Source: Burkholderiales bacterium (GTDB lineage: Bacteria; Pseudomonadota; Gammaproteobacteria; Burkholderiales; Burkholderiaceae_D). From it: a stretch of DNA of 64,000 nucleotides. Under the pieces are notes generated by a model. It was not told where the DNA came from, searched no databases, and saw only the letters and a list, made by a program, of their open reading frames with translations. Below, piece after piece: positions 9,105-17,436 of this stretch (the first letter of the stretch is position 1; each line of letters begins with the position of its first letter). The position numbers were made by a program, and so were the translations under genes. The stretch lies in contig JACQDX010000017.1 of assembly GCA_016200895.1 (NCBI GenBank), positions 124,001 to 188,000 of the forward strand, written 5' to 3'.

Positions 9105-11488
9105 CAAGATTTTTGCGGTATGCGCTAATTATCGGTGGTGCTCTGATGAGCATCCTGCTATTTTTCCTGACCACAGTACAGGAAAATTCTGCGCGTTTTG
9201 AACGTTACTATGAATGGCTGCTGGACGCCAATGCTGTGGTTGCCCTGGCCTTGCTGGTATTGGTGCTGACCCTGGTATTACGCTTGTTCCGCCGTTACCG
9301 TGCGAAGGAGTTCGGTTCCAAACTGATGACCAGGCTAGTGGTCTTGTTTGCCCTCGTCGGTATTTTGCCGGGCAGCGTGATTTACCTGGTGTCGGTACAG
9401 TTTGTCTCGCGCTCCATCGAATCCTGGTTTGACGTCAAGGTTGAGTCCGCACTTGATTCTGGCAAGAACATGGGGCTGACTGCGCTTGACTTCTTGCTGG
9501 CGGATTTGCAATCCAAGGCCAATGACATGGCTTCGGAATTGTCTGATCCGTCTGAAAGCTCAATGTCCATCCATCTATCGCGCCTGCGCGAACGCATGCA
9601 GATACAGGAAGCCACCATCGTCAATAGCAAGGGCCGCCTGATCGCCTCAGCCAATGATAATGTCGGCAGCCTGCTGCCAGAATTGCCGACGCCAGACATG
9701 CTCAGGCAAGTCAAGCTGTCACGTTATTACGCTGCCAGGGATGAAAAACTGATACAGCCTGTAGGTGACGATGACCCTGCCACCGTGTCTGCAAACGCAG
9801 CCGCCAGCATAGCGGCAGAAACGCGGGGTGCCACGCGCCCGGCACTGGCACCTGAACCTGCCCGTATCCTGCGCTCACGCGTAGTGGTACCACTACGTAT
9901 GACAACAGGCTGGATTTCCCTGCAAAATGAAGCCCTCTACCTGCAATTGATACAGCCCGTGCCTGCCAATCTGGCCATGCATGCCGAAGCACTGAGCAAT
10001 GCTTCGCGTGAATATCAGGTGCGCTCGATAGGTCGCGTGAACTTGAAAAAGATGTACATCATCACGCTGACGCTGACGCTGTTGCTGGCAATTGTCGCCG
10101 CAATTACCAGCGCCTTCCTGATTTCTGGCGAACTGGCCAGACCCTTATTGCTGCTGGCGGAAGGCACCAAGGCCGTGACCGAAGGTAATTTCTCGCCCCG
10201 CCCTATCGTCACCAGTACTGATGAGCTCGGTAGCCTGACCAAGTCTTTCAACACCATGACCCGGCAGTTGTTTGATGCCCGTGCGACGGTGGAAAAAAAC
10301 CGTAATGAACTGGAAAACGCCAAGGCCTATCTGGAATCAGTACTGGCAAATATGTCTGCCGGTGTGATGGTACTGGACCAAAGTGGCAATCTGGTAACCT
10401 GTAATGAATCAGTAGAACGCATCTTGCAGCGCAGGCTGGAGAGTGAAATCAATAAGCCGCTGGCGGACATTGATGGCATGCAGGCCTTTGCCGTTGCCAT
10501 TTCCAAGGCATTCTCAGAGCAGCATGCTCAGTCAGCCGCTGGGGGTGAAAACGAACGCGAGCAACACTGGCAGCAGCAGATTGAAGTGCCGCGCCCCAAT
10601 AAAGGCAAAAAAGCTGCCGCACCAGGGGAAGTAGTGGTAGCAGAAGATGAACAAAGCATTACTCTGCTGGCGCGTGGATCGCATTTGCCAGTCGCATCGG
10701 GCAGCGGCTATGTGGTGGTGTTTGATGACATCAGCAATATCATTTCTGCCCAGCGCTCCATCGCCTGGGGTGAAGTGGCACGCCGTCTGGCGCACGAAAT
10801 CAAAAACCCGCTGACCCCTATCCAGTTGTCGGCGGAGCGCCTGCAAATGAAATTGCAAGACAAGCTCAGCGAGACCGATGTCCTGATACTTAACAAGAGC
10901 ACGACCACCATCGTCAATCAGGTGACGTCGATGAAGCGCATGGTGGATGATTTCCGCGACTATGCCCGCACGCCACCAGCGGTGCTGATGCCTTTGAACC
11001 TGGCTGGCCTGATTGATGAAGTGCTGCATTTATATATTGCTGGTGATGGCCGTGATGCCATCAAACTGACCATGGCTGCGGATTTACCCAAGGTCATGGG
11101 CGACGCCACCCAGATGCGCCAGGTAATTCACAATCTTTTACAAAACGCCCAGGATGCAGTTGCCGACAATACCAGCGCAGCTTTTGTACCGCGTATTGAT
11201 GTAATCACCGATGTAGTGCGCTACACTGGAACTGACCAGATAGCCCACTCTGCGGTACGCCTGTCAATTATCGACAACGGCCCGGGATTTTCCAGCAAAA
11301 TCCTGGCACGCGCGTTTGAACCCTATGCCACTTCCAAACCACGTGGCACCGGTCTGGGGCTGGCGATGGTGAAGAAAATCATCGAGGAACATGGCGGTAG
11401 AATCGATATTCAAAATCGTAGCGATACAAACGGTGCAAAAGTAGCGATTTTGCTGTTAAAGTTAGCACCGGATTCAAATACGGCATAA
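9101..11488 (+). CDS. NtrY-like sensor histidine kinase
   Basis: This 795-residue kinase has transmembrane segments near residues 7-25, 41-62, 78-98 and 318-342, giving a periplasmic sensor loop of about 220 residues. A HAMP domain follows (about 340-395), then a PAS-like region (about 405-545), and HisKA with His565 in RRLAHEIKNPLTPIQ, the NtrB/NtrY-type H box. The ATPase domain has VIHNLLQNAQDA, DNGPGF and GTGLGLAMVKK. The start is GTG, overlapping the DUF4390 gene. It is predicted to phosphorylate the regulator encoded 223 bp downstream. Confidence 0.92.
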   Translation: MTRFLRYALIIGGALMSILLFFLTTVQENSARFERYYEWLLDANAVVALALLVLVLTLVLRLFRRYRAKEFGSKLMTRLVVLFALVGILPGSVIYLVSVQFVSRSIESWFDVKVESALDSGKNMGLTALDFLLADLQSKANDMASELSDPSESSMSIHLSRLRERMQIQEATIVNSKGRLIASANDNVGSLLPELPTPDMLRQVKLSRYYAARDEKLIQPVGDDDPATVSANAAASIAAETRGATRPALAPEPARILRSRVVVPLRMTTGWISLQNEALYLQLIQPVPANLAMHAEALSNASREYQVRSIGRVNLKKMYIITLTLTLLLAIVAAITSAFLISGELARPLLLLAEGTKAVTEGNFSPRPIVTSTDELGSLTKSFNTMTRQLFDARATVEKNRNELENAKAYLESVLANMSAGVMVLDQSGNLVTCNESVERILQRRLESEINKPLADIDGMQAFAVAISKAFSEQHAQSAAGGENEREQHWQQQIEVPRPNKGKKAAAPGEVVVAEDEQSITLLARGSHLPVASGSGYVVVFDDISNIISAQRSIAWGEVARRLAHEIKNPLTPIQLSAERLQMKLQDKLSETDVLILNKSTTTIVNQVTSMKRMVDDFRDYARTPPAVLMPLNLAGLIDEVLHLYIAGDGRDAIKLTMAADLPKVMGDATQMRQVIHNLLQNAQDAVADNTSAAFVPRIDVITDVVRYTGTDQIAHSAVRLSIIDNGPGFSSKILARAFEPYATSKPRGTGLGLAMVKKIIEEHGGRIDIQNRSDTNGAKVAILLLKLAPDSNTA

Positions 11489-11711
11489 GTTCGCCGTACT
11501 TGCTTAAGATAGTTGGCAGTTGGTAGTTGGTTTTGTTCTGATATTCCCAAAAGAGGAATACGGATAAAGAGCTGAAGGGGCACTTTGAAATTGTCATTCA
11601 ACATAAGCATGTCGTTTTCACCAGCCAGTCTGGAGCAGACTATAGGCCAGCTTGAACATCGAACGGTAAGAAGCACCCAAAAAAACATAGAGGCGGTAAT
11701 AGGGTAGATTT

Positions 11712-12434
11712 ATGGCAAATATATTGGTCGTAGATGATGAAATGGGTATCCGTGAATTGTTGTCTGAAATTCTCGGTGATGAAGGTCATGTCGTTCAACT
11801 TGCTGAAAATGCTCAGCAGGCACGTCTTGCCAGACAAGAAGCCAGGCCGGATCTGGTCTTGCTCGACATCTGGATGCCGGACACGGACGGTGTTACCCTG
11901 TTAAAAGAATGGCAGCGTGACGGCTTGCTGACCATGCCCGTGATCATGATGTCAGGTCATGCCACGATAGATACAGCGGTCGAAGCGACCCGGATAGGTG
12001 CCTTGAATTTTCTGGAAAAACCCATCGCCCTGCAAAAATTGCTGAAAGCGGTACAGCAAGGCCTGACCCGCAGCACCGAGCCAACAAAACCAGCAGCCCC
12101 TGCCTTGCGCGTGATCAGCAATGACAACCCCGCAAGTGCAAATATGTCTGGTAGCTTTGGCAGCGCTGCTCCGACGTATGAAGCCAGACATTTTTCTGCT
12201 GCCCAGCCTGTCGCTGCTGCACCAAATAATCAATTTGCCAGCCTGTCATTTGACTTGCCCCTGCGTGAAGCCAGAGATGCCTTCGAACGTATCTACTTCG
12301 AATACCACCTGAACCGCGAAGGCGGCAGCATGACCAGGGTGGCAGAGAAAACCGGCCTGGAACGTACGCATCTGTACCGCAAATTGAAGCAACTGGGCGT
12401 TGAATCCATGAAATACGCCAAGCGCGGCGAGTAA
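11712..12434 (+). CDS. NtrX-like response regulator lacking the AAA+ domain
   Basis: This 240-residue protein has a receiver domain (residues 1-120) with acidic pocket VDDE, phosphoacceptor Asp52 in LVLLDIWMP, MSGHA and the Lys of EKPI. A Pro/Ala/Ser-rich linker (about 125-190) connects directly to a Fis-type helix-turn-helix (MTRVAEKTGLERTHLYRKLKQLG, ~208-232). Canonical NtrX/NtrC regulators (~450 residues) carry a sigma-54 activating AAA+ ATPase between these domains. It is absent here, so the protein cannot activate sigma-54 polymerase by the usual route. It is probably a DNA-binding regulator or co-regulator partnered with the upstream kinase. Confidence 0.9.
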   Translation: MANILVVDDEMGIRELLSEILGDEGHVVQLAENAQQARLARQEARPDLVLLDIWMPDTDGVTLLKEWQRDGLLTMPVIMMSGHATIDTAVEATRIGALNFLEKPIALQKLLKAVQQGLTRSTEPTKPAAPALRVISNDNPASANMSGSFGSAAPTYEARHFSAAQPVAAAPNNQFASLSFDLPLREARDAFERIYFEYHLNREGGSMTRVAEKTGLERTHLYRKLKQLGVESMKYAKRGE

Positions 12435-12457
12435 GCTGACAAAGTAAGCATTACAGT

Positions 12458-12826
12458 GTGAACACCGCAAAAGCGCAATTACACCTGATACATGGCGCGA
12501 GTTACACCCAAAGGGAGGCAGCAATCGCAGCCTCCCTTGCCTGTTTACCGAACACTGGCAAGAACATCGTCATACTCGAAGGCTTGCCAGACGGGCAAGA
12601 TATCCTGAATCCCACCGACCTGCTGCACATCAGCCGCATAGCCCCAGGGTGCTTATGCTGCATAGGCAACCTCAGCCTGCGCGTCACCCTGAACCGCGCT
12701 CTAAGGCAAAAACCAGCTAATATATACCTAGGCATCGCCAGTGATGCCCATCTGGATAAACTCCTGCTAACACTCCAGGACCCCACCTACACCAACTTGC
12801 TTGAGATTAACAACACCAGCTTGTGA
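12458..12826 (+). CDS. Short COG0523/CobW-like protein with CxCC motif
   Basis: This predicted 122-residue protein (GTG start) contains APGCLCCIGNLSLRVTLNRAL, strongly resembling the GCxCC metal-binding region of COG0523/CobW G3E GTPases. A normal G3E enzyme has ~320 residues and a GxxGxGKTT Walker A. Here the corresponding N-terminus (HLIHGASYTQREAAIAASLA) is degenerate and lacks Lys-Ser/Thr, and the Mg-binding and base-recognition motifs are missing. It may be a metal-binding derivative of the GTPase N-terminal half. It lies 23 bp after the response regulator gene. The family call rests on the CxCC region only. Confidence 0.55.
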   Translation: MNTAKAQLHLIHGASYTQREAAIAASLACLPNTGKNIVILEGLPDGQDILNPTDLLHISRIAPGCLCCIGNLSLRVTLNRALRQKPANIYLGIASDAHLDKLLLTLQDPTYTNLLEINNTSL

Positions 12827-12900
12827 ACCAATGTTAAGTCGCTAAAGTCCAGACGTTGCCATGCCGTAATACTTAGTAGCAGCACAGTAACGAGGTCGCA

Positions 12901-13022
12901 AGTGCCGTTGAGGAAGCGTAGCGAGCGGCGCTAGTTTGAGTCGAGAAGCACAGCCGTACAAATAGTACGGCGAGCATCACAGGCTCAAAATCGCGTCGCG
13001 TAGTAGCTTCATCAGCGGCAAT
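12901..13022. repeat. Imperfect inverted-repeat element related in plan to the 163-bp element
   Basis: The outer arms TGCCGTTGAGGAAGC (12903-12917) and GCTTCATCAGCGGCA (13006-13020) pair with two mismatches. The centre is a perfect hairpin GCCGTAC/GTACGGC (12953-12959, 12965-12971). The plan matches the elements at 3271 and 16980: outer inverted repeat, GTAGCGAGCG near the left arm, and a GTAC-n-GTAC centre followed by GAGCAT. The sequence otherwise differs. It occupies most of the gap between the COG0523-like gene and the DUF3567 gene. Confidence 0.65.
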
Positions 13023-13107
13023 TGCTTGAAATTCGCTGTCATGCATCAATGTAAGCACCATGAACGGTAACCCGAGGAATTTCCTCCAGCCAGAAAGGAT
13101 GCATAAA

Positions 13108-13365
13108 ATGAACATCATTTACAACAGCGATCAATATAGCGTCATCGAATATGGCGCAGATACTGACCATGAAGCCCTGCGCTTTGGCGGTTATGAAATT
13201 ACCGACAAGGCAGTACGCCGCGAATGGTTTATTGGCGGGCCGCTGGCCATCAATTTCCGTAAAGACGTGACTGAACTCATTGCCAGTGAACCCAGCATAG
13301 AAGAAATCGATGACTTCCTTGGCCAGTTTGATGGCTATATGGGACAAAGCGTTTTACTGCACTAA
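13108..13365 (+). CDS. DUF3567 family protein
   Basis: This 85-residue protein starts MNIIYNSDQYSVIEYG, the characteristic opening of DUF3567, and continues with ALRFGGYEITDKAVRRE, FIGGPLAINFRKDV and the C-terminal EEIDDFLGQFDG. The start at 13108 is preferred over an upstream in-frame ATG because an AAGGA ribosome-binding site precedes it and the family begins here. DUF3567 is a short conserved protein essentially restricted to betaproteobacteria. The function is unknown. Confidence 0.85.
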   Translation: MNIIYNSDQYSVIEYGADTDHEALRFGGYEITDKAVRREWFIGGPLAINFRKDVTELIASEPSIEEIDDFLGQFDGYMGQSVLLH

Positions 13366-13663
13366 TCCAGGTAGCGCTACATCACATATCTGGAAATGAC
13401 GACAACATGACAACAAGTATGGACGAAGGCTCTGGCCCTCGTCTGTACTTCCTTTGTTCCCTGCAAAATTGCAGAAAAACATAACAGCACACCCGCCAGA
13501 CACAAATCCCAAGCACCTCAGGTGCGACAAGACGCTGCTGCAATATGCAGCTCTCTATACAGAACATCACCTGGTTTTGATATCCTGAAGAGGGTGCAGT
13601 GATATCTTCAACGTATCATTGCCATACTTTTATCTGGCATTACCCTCTATCAGGTTCAATACT

Positions 13664-14692
13664 ATGAGTACTCAACTACACGACTTTATCCGTGGCATGC
13701 CCAAGGCAGAATTGCACTTGCATATAGAAGGCTCACTGGAACCTGAGCTGATGTTTGCGCTGGCGCAAAAAAACGGCGTGCAATTACCCTATGCCAGCGT
13801 GGAAGAAGTCCGCGCAGCCTATGATTTTGCAGACTTGCAGTCTTTCCTGGATCTGTATTATGCCGGTGCAGCCGTGCTGCAAACCGAGCAGGATTTTTTT
13901 GACCTGACACATGCCTATATAGAGCGCGCACTGGCTGACAATGTGCGCCATGTGGAACTGTTCTTTGACCCGCAAACCCATACTGCACGTGGCATAGACA
14001 TCAACACTGTATTCGCCGGCATCGCCCGCGCCTTGCGCGAAGCGCGTGCCAAACACGGTTTTTCTGGAGCGATGATCTTATGCTTCCTGCGCCATCTCAG
14101 TGAAGAAGATGCGATTGCCACGCTGGAAGCTGCCCTGCCCTTGCGTGACGCCTATGCTGATCTGTGGACAGGCGTGGGTCTGGATTCTGCCGAAGTAGGC
14201 AATCCGCCAGAAAAATTTGCCCATGTATTCACGATAGCGCAAGCCATGGGTTTTCGCCTGGTGGCGCATGCTGGTGAAGAAGGCCCGCCAGCCTATATCC
14301 ATAGCGCCCTGGATGTCTTGCAAGTCGAACGCATAGATCATGGCGTGCGCGCAGAAGAAGACCCGGCCCTGATGACACGGCTGCAGCAAAGCCGCATGCC
14401 GCTGACGGTATGCCCGCTGTCGAATTTAAAGCTGTGCGTGGTCAAGGATATGCGAGAACATAATCTGGCGCGCATGCTGCGTGCCGGTTTGTGCGTGACC
14501 ATCAATTCAGATGATCCGGCTTATTTTGGTGGTTACATGAATGCAAATTACATCGCCACTGCCGATGCGCTGGAACTGGGCAAGGAAGAGTTAGTGCAAC
14601 TGGCGCGAAATGCCTTTGAAGCCTCGTTTGTCACACCTGAACAAAAACAGGTCTGGCTGGATGAAGTGGATGCTTACGCTGCCGCCCAATGA
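13664..14692 (+). CDS. Adenine deaminase (adenosine-deaminase-like, PA0148 type)
   Basis: This 342-residue amidohydrolase has metal ligands in AELHLHIEGS (His18, His20), VAHAGEEGPP and the final NSDDPAYFGGY, with catalytic Glu in HAGEE. The longer signatures (FFDPQTHTARGI, DSAEVGNPP, VCPLSNLKLCVV, INSDDPAYFGGYM) fit the adenosine-deaminase-like group shown in Pseudomonas to act on adenine, converting it to hypoxanthine. The start at 13664 (MSTQLHDFIRGMPKAELH) is preferred to an ATG-like codon 45 bp upstream because the homologous N-terminus begins here. It is convergent with the FAD oxidoreductase, 1 bp apart. Adenosine as substrate remains possible. Confidence 0.85.
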   Translation: MSTQLHDFIRGMPKAELHLHIEGSLEPELMFALAQKNGVQLPYASVEEVRAAYDFADLQSFLDLYYAGAAVLQTEQDFFDLTHAYIERALADNVRHVELFFDPQTHTARGIDINTVFAGIARALREARAKHGFSGAMILCFLRHLSEEDAIATLEAALPLRDAYADLWTGVGLDSAEVGNPPEKFAHVFTIAQAMGFRLVAHAGEEGPPAYIHSALDVLQVERIDHGVRAEEDPALMTRLQQSRMPLTVCPLSNLKLCVVKDMREHNLARMLRAGLCVTINSDDPAYFGGYMNANYIATADALELGKEELVQLARNAFEASFVTPEQKQVWLDEVDAYAAAQ

Positions 14693-14693
14693 T

Positions 14694-15860
14694 TCAAATC
14701 ACATTCTTTTCCAGCAGCGGCCTGCCATCAAGCAAGCGCTGGGCAGACAAGGGAGATAAATCCAGGCTGCTGTAAGCGCCATCCACCAATAGTTCTGCAA
14801 TACCGCGCCCGGTAGCGGGTGCGTGTTGCATGCCATGACCACTGTAGCCATTCGCCAATATAAGATTGACTAATTGCGGGTGCGCGCCGATGACGGCATT
14901 CTGGTCAAATACATTGTATTCATAATAGCCAGCCCAGGCTCTCTGCATGCGCAGGGCTTCAAAAGCAGGAACGCGATTCGCCATGATTTGCCAGGCTGTA
15001 TCGAACTGTTCGTAGTCTGCTTCCAGCGCTGCATCATCGGGATCATCTTCTGGCGGCAAGCCACATATCCAGTGCTGGCCTTCTGGGCGCAGCCACAAAC
15101 CGGATGGATCAATGATGAGCGGGCAGGCGGGCGTCTGCGCCGGGCTCGATACCACGAACACCGTACGCTTGCGGCCAACCACAGGCATATCAAAACCCGT
15201 ACCTGTCAATAAAGGGCGCGCCCAGGCACCGGCTGCATTGACTGCAACATCGCACTTAATGACCGTACCATCCCGCAAGCGTACGCCAGTTACCTGAGCA
15301 TTCTCATGTTCAAAACCTTGTGCATCTGCCTGCAGATAACTGACGCCCAGGCTGCGCGCCTTGCGGCGAAATGCCATCAGCAAGGCATAGCCATCAAACC
15401 AGCCTTCACCACTGAGCCCCAATGAACCGAGCGCGAGATCATCGACATGCAACCAGGGGAATTTCTGTTTCAATGCGTCTTGATCGAACAAGACAACATC
15501 CACCTGCTCTGCCCTTTGTATCTTATGATTTTCACGCAAAGTGGCTGCGCCACCATCGGTGGCCAGATAAAGATAACCCTGCTCGCTGAGTCCCAGTTCA
15601 GGCAACTCGCCATCAACGGCCAGGTGCCGATGCAAGTCGCGCAAAAAAGCGATGCCAAATTGCGACATCTGTATATTCAACGGCGTGCTGAATTGCTGGC
15701 GTATCGAACTGGCAGATAAAGCAGATGAAGCATGGGTATAGCTGGGATCACGTTCCAGCACGGTAACCCTGCCGTGGAAGCGTGGATGCGCTGCCAGAAA
15801 ATAAGCCACTGCACTGCCTATGACGCCACCACCAACGATCACTATATGTCCGCCATCCAT
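14694..15860 (-). CDS. FAD-dependent oxidoreductase, DAO family
   Basis: This protein of about 388 residues opens with an FAD-binding Rossmann motif (HIVIVGGGVIGSAVAYFLA) and has a typical DAO C-terminus (ILANGYSGHGMQHAPATGRGIAELLVDG). It resembles glycine/sarcosine/D-amino-acid oxidases, which oxidise secondary or D-amino acids. I choose the start at 15860 because a GAGG ribosome-binding site lies 6 bases before it; ATG at 15866 is also possible. It follows the GlxA-type regulator gene by 8 bp on the same strand, suggesting co-transcription and local control. The substrate is unknown. Confidence 0.85.
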   Translation of the reverse strand: MDGGHIVIVGGGVIGSAVAYFLAAHPRFHGRVTVLERDPSYTHASSALSASSIRQQFSTPLNIQMSQFGIAFLRDLHRHLAVDGELPELGLSEQGYLYLATDGGAATLRENHKIQRAEQVDVVLFDQDALKQKFPWLHVDDLALGSLGLSGEGWFDGYALLMAFRRKARSLGVSYLQADAQGFEHENAQVTGVRLRDGTVIKCDVAVNAAGAWARPLLTGTGFDMPVVGRKRTVFVVSSPAQTPACPLIIDPSGLWLRPEGQHWICGLPPEDDPDDAALEADYEQFDTAWQIMANRVPAFEALRMQRAWAGYYEYNVFDQNAVIGAHPQLVNLILANGYSGHGMQHAPATGRGIAELLVDGAYSSLDLSPLSAQRLLDGRPLLEKNVI

Positions 15861-15868
15861 TGCCATCC

Positions 15869-16894
15869 TCAGAATCTTAATCCAAACCTGCGCCGGTAAT
15901 CCTTGGGCGTCACTTGTGCCCATTGTTTGAAGATTTTACTGAAACTGGAGACATCTTCATAACCACAACGTACGGTAATATCTTCCAGCGACAAACGAGT
16001 GGTTTCCAACAAGGCCTTGGCGCGCTCTACCCTCAATTGTTGCACATAGTGGATGGGGCTGAGTTTCATGGATTCCTGAAAGCGCCTGAGCAGGGTGCGC
16101 TGGCTGACATTGCAATAGCTGGCCAGGTCGGCCATGGCCCATTGTTGATCCAGACGCTTGTTCAGCCAGCGCCGGGCACGTTCAATTACCGCATGACCCT
16201 GGTCCTGCATGATCGCCTTGGCGACATAAGGAGCCTGGCTATTCCTGTTGGCATCAACCACCAGTATCTTGGCTGTCATCTGACGCAACTCTTCACCGGC
16301 AAAATGCGCTACCAGCCATAGCGACAAATCGATATACGAAGTCACACCGCCAGACGACACCAGCTTGCCATCCTGCACGATGAGCTCTTCTGCTTCCAAC
16401 AACACCTGCGGGAAATTCTTGCGGAAATATGCACTGAGCCACCAACTGGTCGTAGCGCGGCGGCCATTAAGCTTGCCTGTCCGTGCCAGCAGGCTGGTGC
16501 TGGAGCAACTGGAAATCAGCAGACTGTCGTCCCGCAGATAAGTTTCCATCAGCGCTTGCTCCTGTGCCAGCGCATCCAGCAAGCCATCGAGCTGGCTGCT
16601 ATCTCGATGATCTATGCCCGGCACCATGAGGGCATCCAGTTTTTTCGTCTGTATTTGCTTATAAATATCACGTGCCTGAAAATGCAGGCCATCTACTTCT
16701 TGCAGTATGTCACCACGGGCGCTGACCCAGAATGCCTCGAATTGCACAGGCTTGGCGCCAGCAGGACGTATGCCTGTCAGGGTATTGGCAATGGTAAATA
16801 CATCCAACGGCATCACTGCCCCACTGCGCAGGCAACCGGGGTAAACCAGTACGCCTATACGGATGACTCCGTCATTCGTCGTCTTTATCGCCAT
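15869..16894 (-). CDS. GlxA-family transcriptional regulator (DJ-1/PfpI + AraC HTH)
   Basis: This 341-residue protein has an N-terminal DJ-1/PfpI-like domain (~10-190; IGVLVYPGCLRSGAVMPLDVF, LMVPGIDH, SSCSSTSLLARTG, SSGGVTSYIDLSLWL) and a C-terminal AraC-type double helix-turn-helix (~240-338; ADLASYCNVSQRTLLRRF, VRCGYEDVSSFSKIFKQW, TPKDYRRRF). Members regulate amino-acid or quaternary-amine catabolism genes. The start at 16894 is supported by an AGGGTGA site; the frame extends 24 codons further. It is the upstream partner of the FAD oxidoreductase, probably in one operon. Confidence 0.88.
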   Translation of the reverse strand: MAIKTTNDGVIRIGVLVYPGCLRSGAVMPLDVFTIANTLTGIRPAGAKPVQFEAFWVSARGDILQEVDGLHFQARDIYKQIQTKKLDALMVPGIDHRDSSQLDGLLDALAQEQALMETYLRDDSLLISSCSSTSLLARTGKLNGRRATTSWWLSAYFRKNFPQVLLEAEELIVQDGKLVSSGGVTSYIDLSLWLVAHFAGEELRQMTAKILVVDANRNSQAPYVAKAIMQDQGHAVIERARRWLNKRLDQQWAMADLASYCNVSQRTLLRRFQESMKLSPIHYVQQLRVERAKALLETTRLSLEDITVRCGYEDVSSFSKIFKQWAQVTPKDYRRRFGLRF

Positions 16895-16979
16895 TTGATC
16901 ACCCTGTCCATTTAAGACCTTTTTCTGTCGATTCAGCCAATGGTACTGCTTTTCTGCAGGCCGCACAATGGAGTCTCTT

Positions 16980-17143
16980 AGAACCTGTTGACGATCTGTA
17001 GCGAGCGAGCGTCAGCGGGGTCAGGGTAACAAAAACGCAGCGCAAAAAGCGGAATGTACGCTAGTACATGAGCATTTTGAGCAGCACATGAGCCCCGCGC
17101 GAACTCCGATTGCGCACGCGCAGCAAGGTCGCAAACAGGTTCT
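16980..17143. repeat. 164-bp dispersed inverted-repeat element, copy 2
   Basis: The copy is ~94% identical to the element at 3271-3433, in the same orientation. The terminal repeats AGAACCTGTT.../...AACAGGTTCT are retained (18-bp ends with three mismatches), as is the central ATGTAC-GCTA-GTACAT (17054-17069). It sits between the divergent GlxA-type regulator and tautomerase genes, so it may separate or influence their promoters. It also supplies a spurious N-terminal extension to the tautomerase reading frame. Confidence 0.85.
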
Positions 17144-17169
17144 TACAACCAAGTACAGGAGTACGACAT

Positions 17170-17436
17170 ATGCCCTACGTTCAAATCAATACGATCAAAG
17201 GAATATTAAACGCTGATCAAAAGCAGCGCCTGATGGAAAAAATTGCTGATGTCCTGGTAGAAATTGAAGGGGGCGGTAACCCGGAATTCAAGAAATCGGT
17301 CTGGATCAATATCCAGGAAAGCGAGGCAGAAGGCTGGTCCATGAGCGGCTTGCGCCCATCGACCCAGCAAATCGCACAATTTGTGGCGGTCAGGGATACC
17401 CAGATAAACCCACAAAATACTGAGGCCACACCATGA
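17170..17436 (+). CDS. 4-oxalocrotonate tautomerase family protein
   Basis: This 88-residue protein starts Met-Pro-Tyr-Val, so processing would expose the catalytic N-terminal proline (Pro1). The remaining sequence (GILNADQKQRLMEKIADVL, VWINIQESEAEGWSMSG) fits the tautomerase fold, slightly longer than the 62-residue classic enzyme. The ATG at 17170 is right because of an AGGAG site at about 17156-17160; the frame continues upstream only through the 164-bp repeat. The stop overlaps the MAPEG gene start (ATGA). Tautomerases act on 2-hydroxydienoates or similar enols; the substrate is not identified. Confidence 0.88.
   Translation: MPYVQINTIKGILNADQKQRLMEKIADVLVEIEGGGNPEFKKSVWINIQESEAEGWSMSGLRPSTQQIAQFVAVRDTQINPQNTEATP

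Noticed and set aside
13420-13442. GACGAAGGC/GCCCTCGTC-type hairpin as a terminator for the DUF3567 gene
   Set aside because: The stem is imperfect and no T run follows.
17110-17169. N-terminal extension of the tautomerase
   Set aside because: It is encoded by the end of the repeat and would hide the catalytic Pro1; the true start has an AGGAG site.
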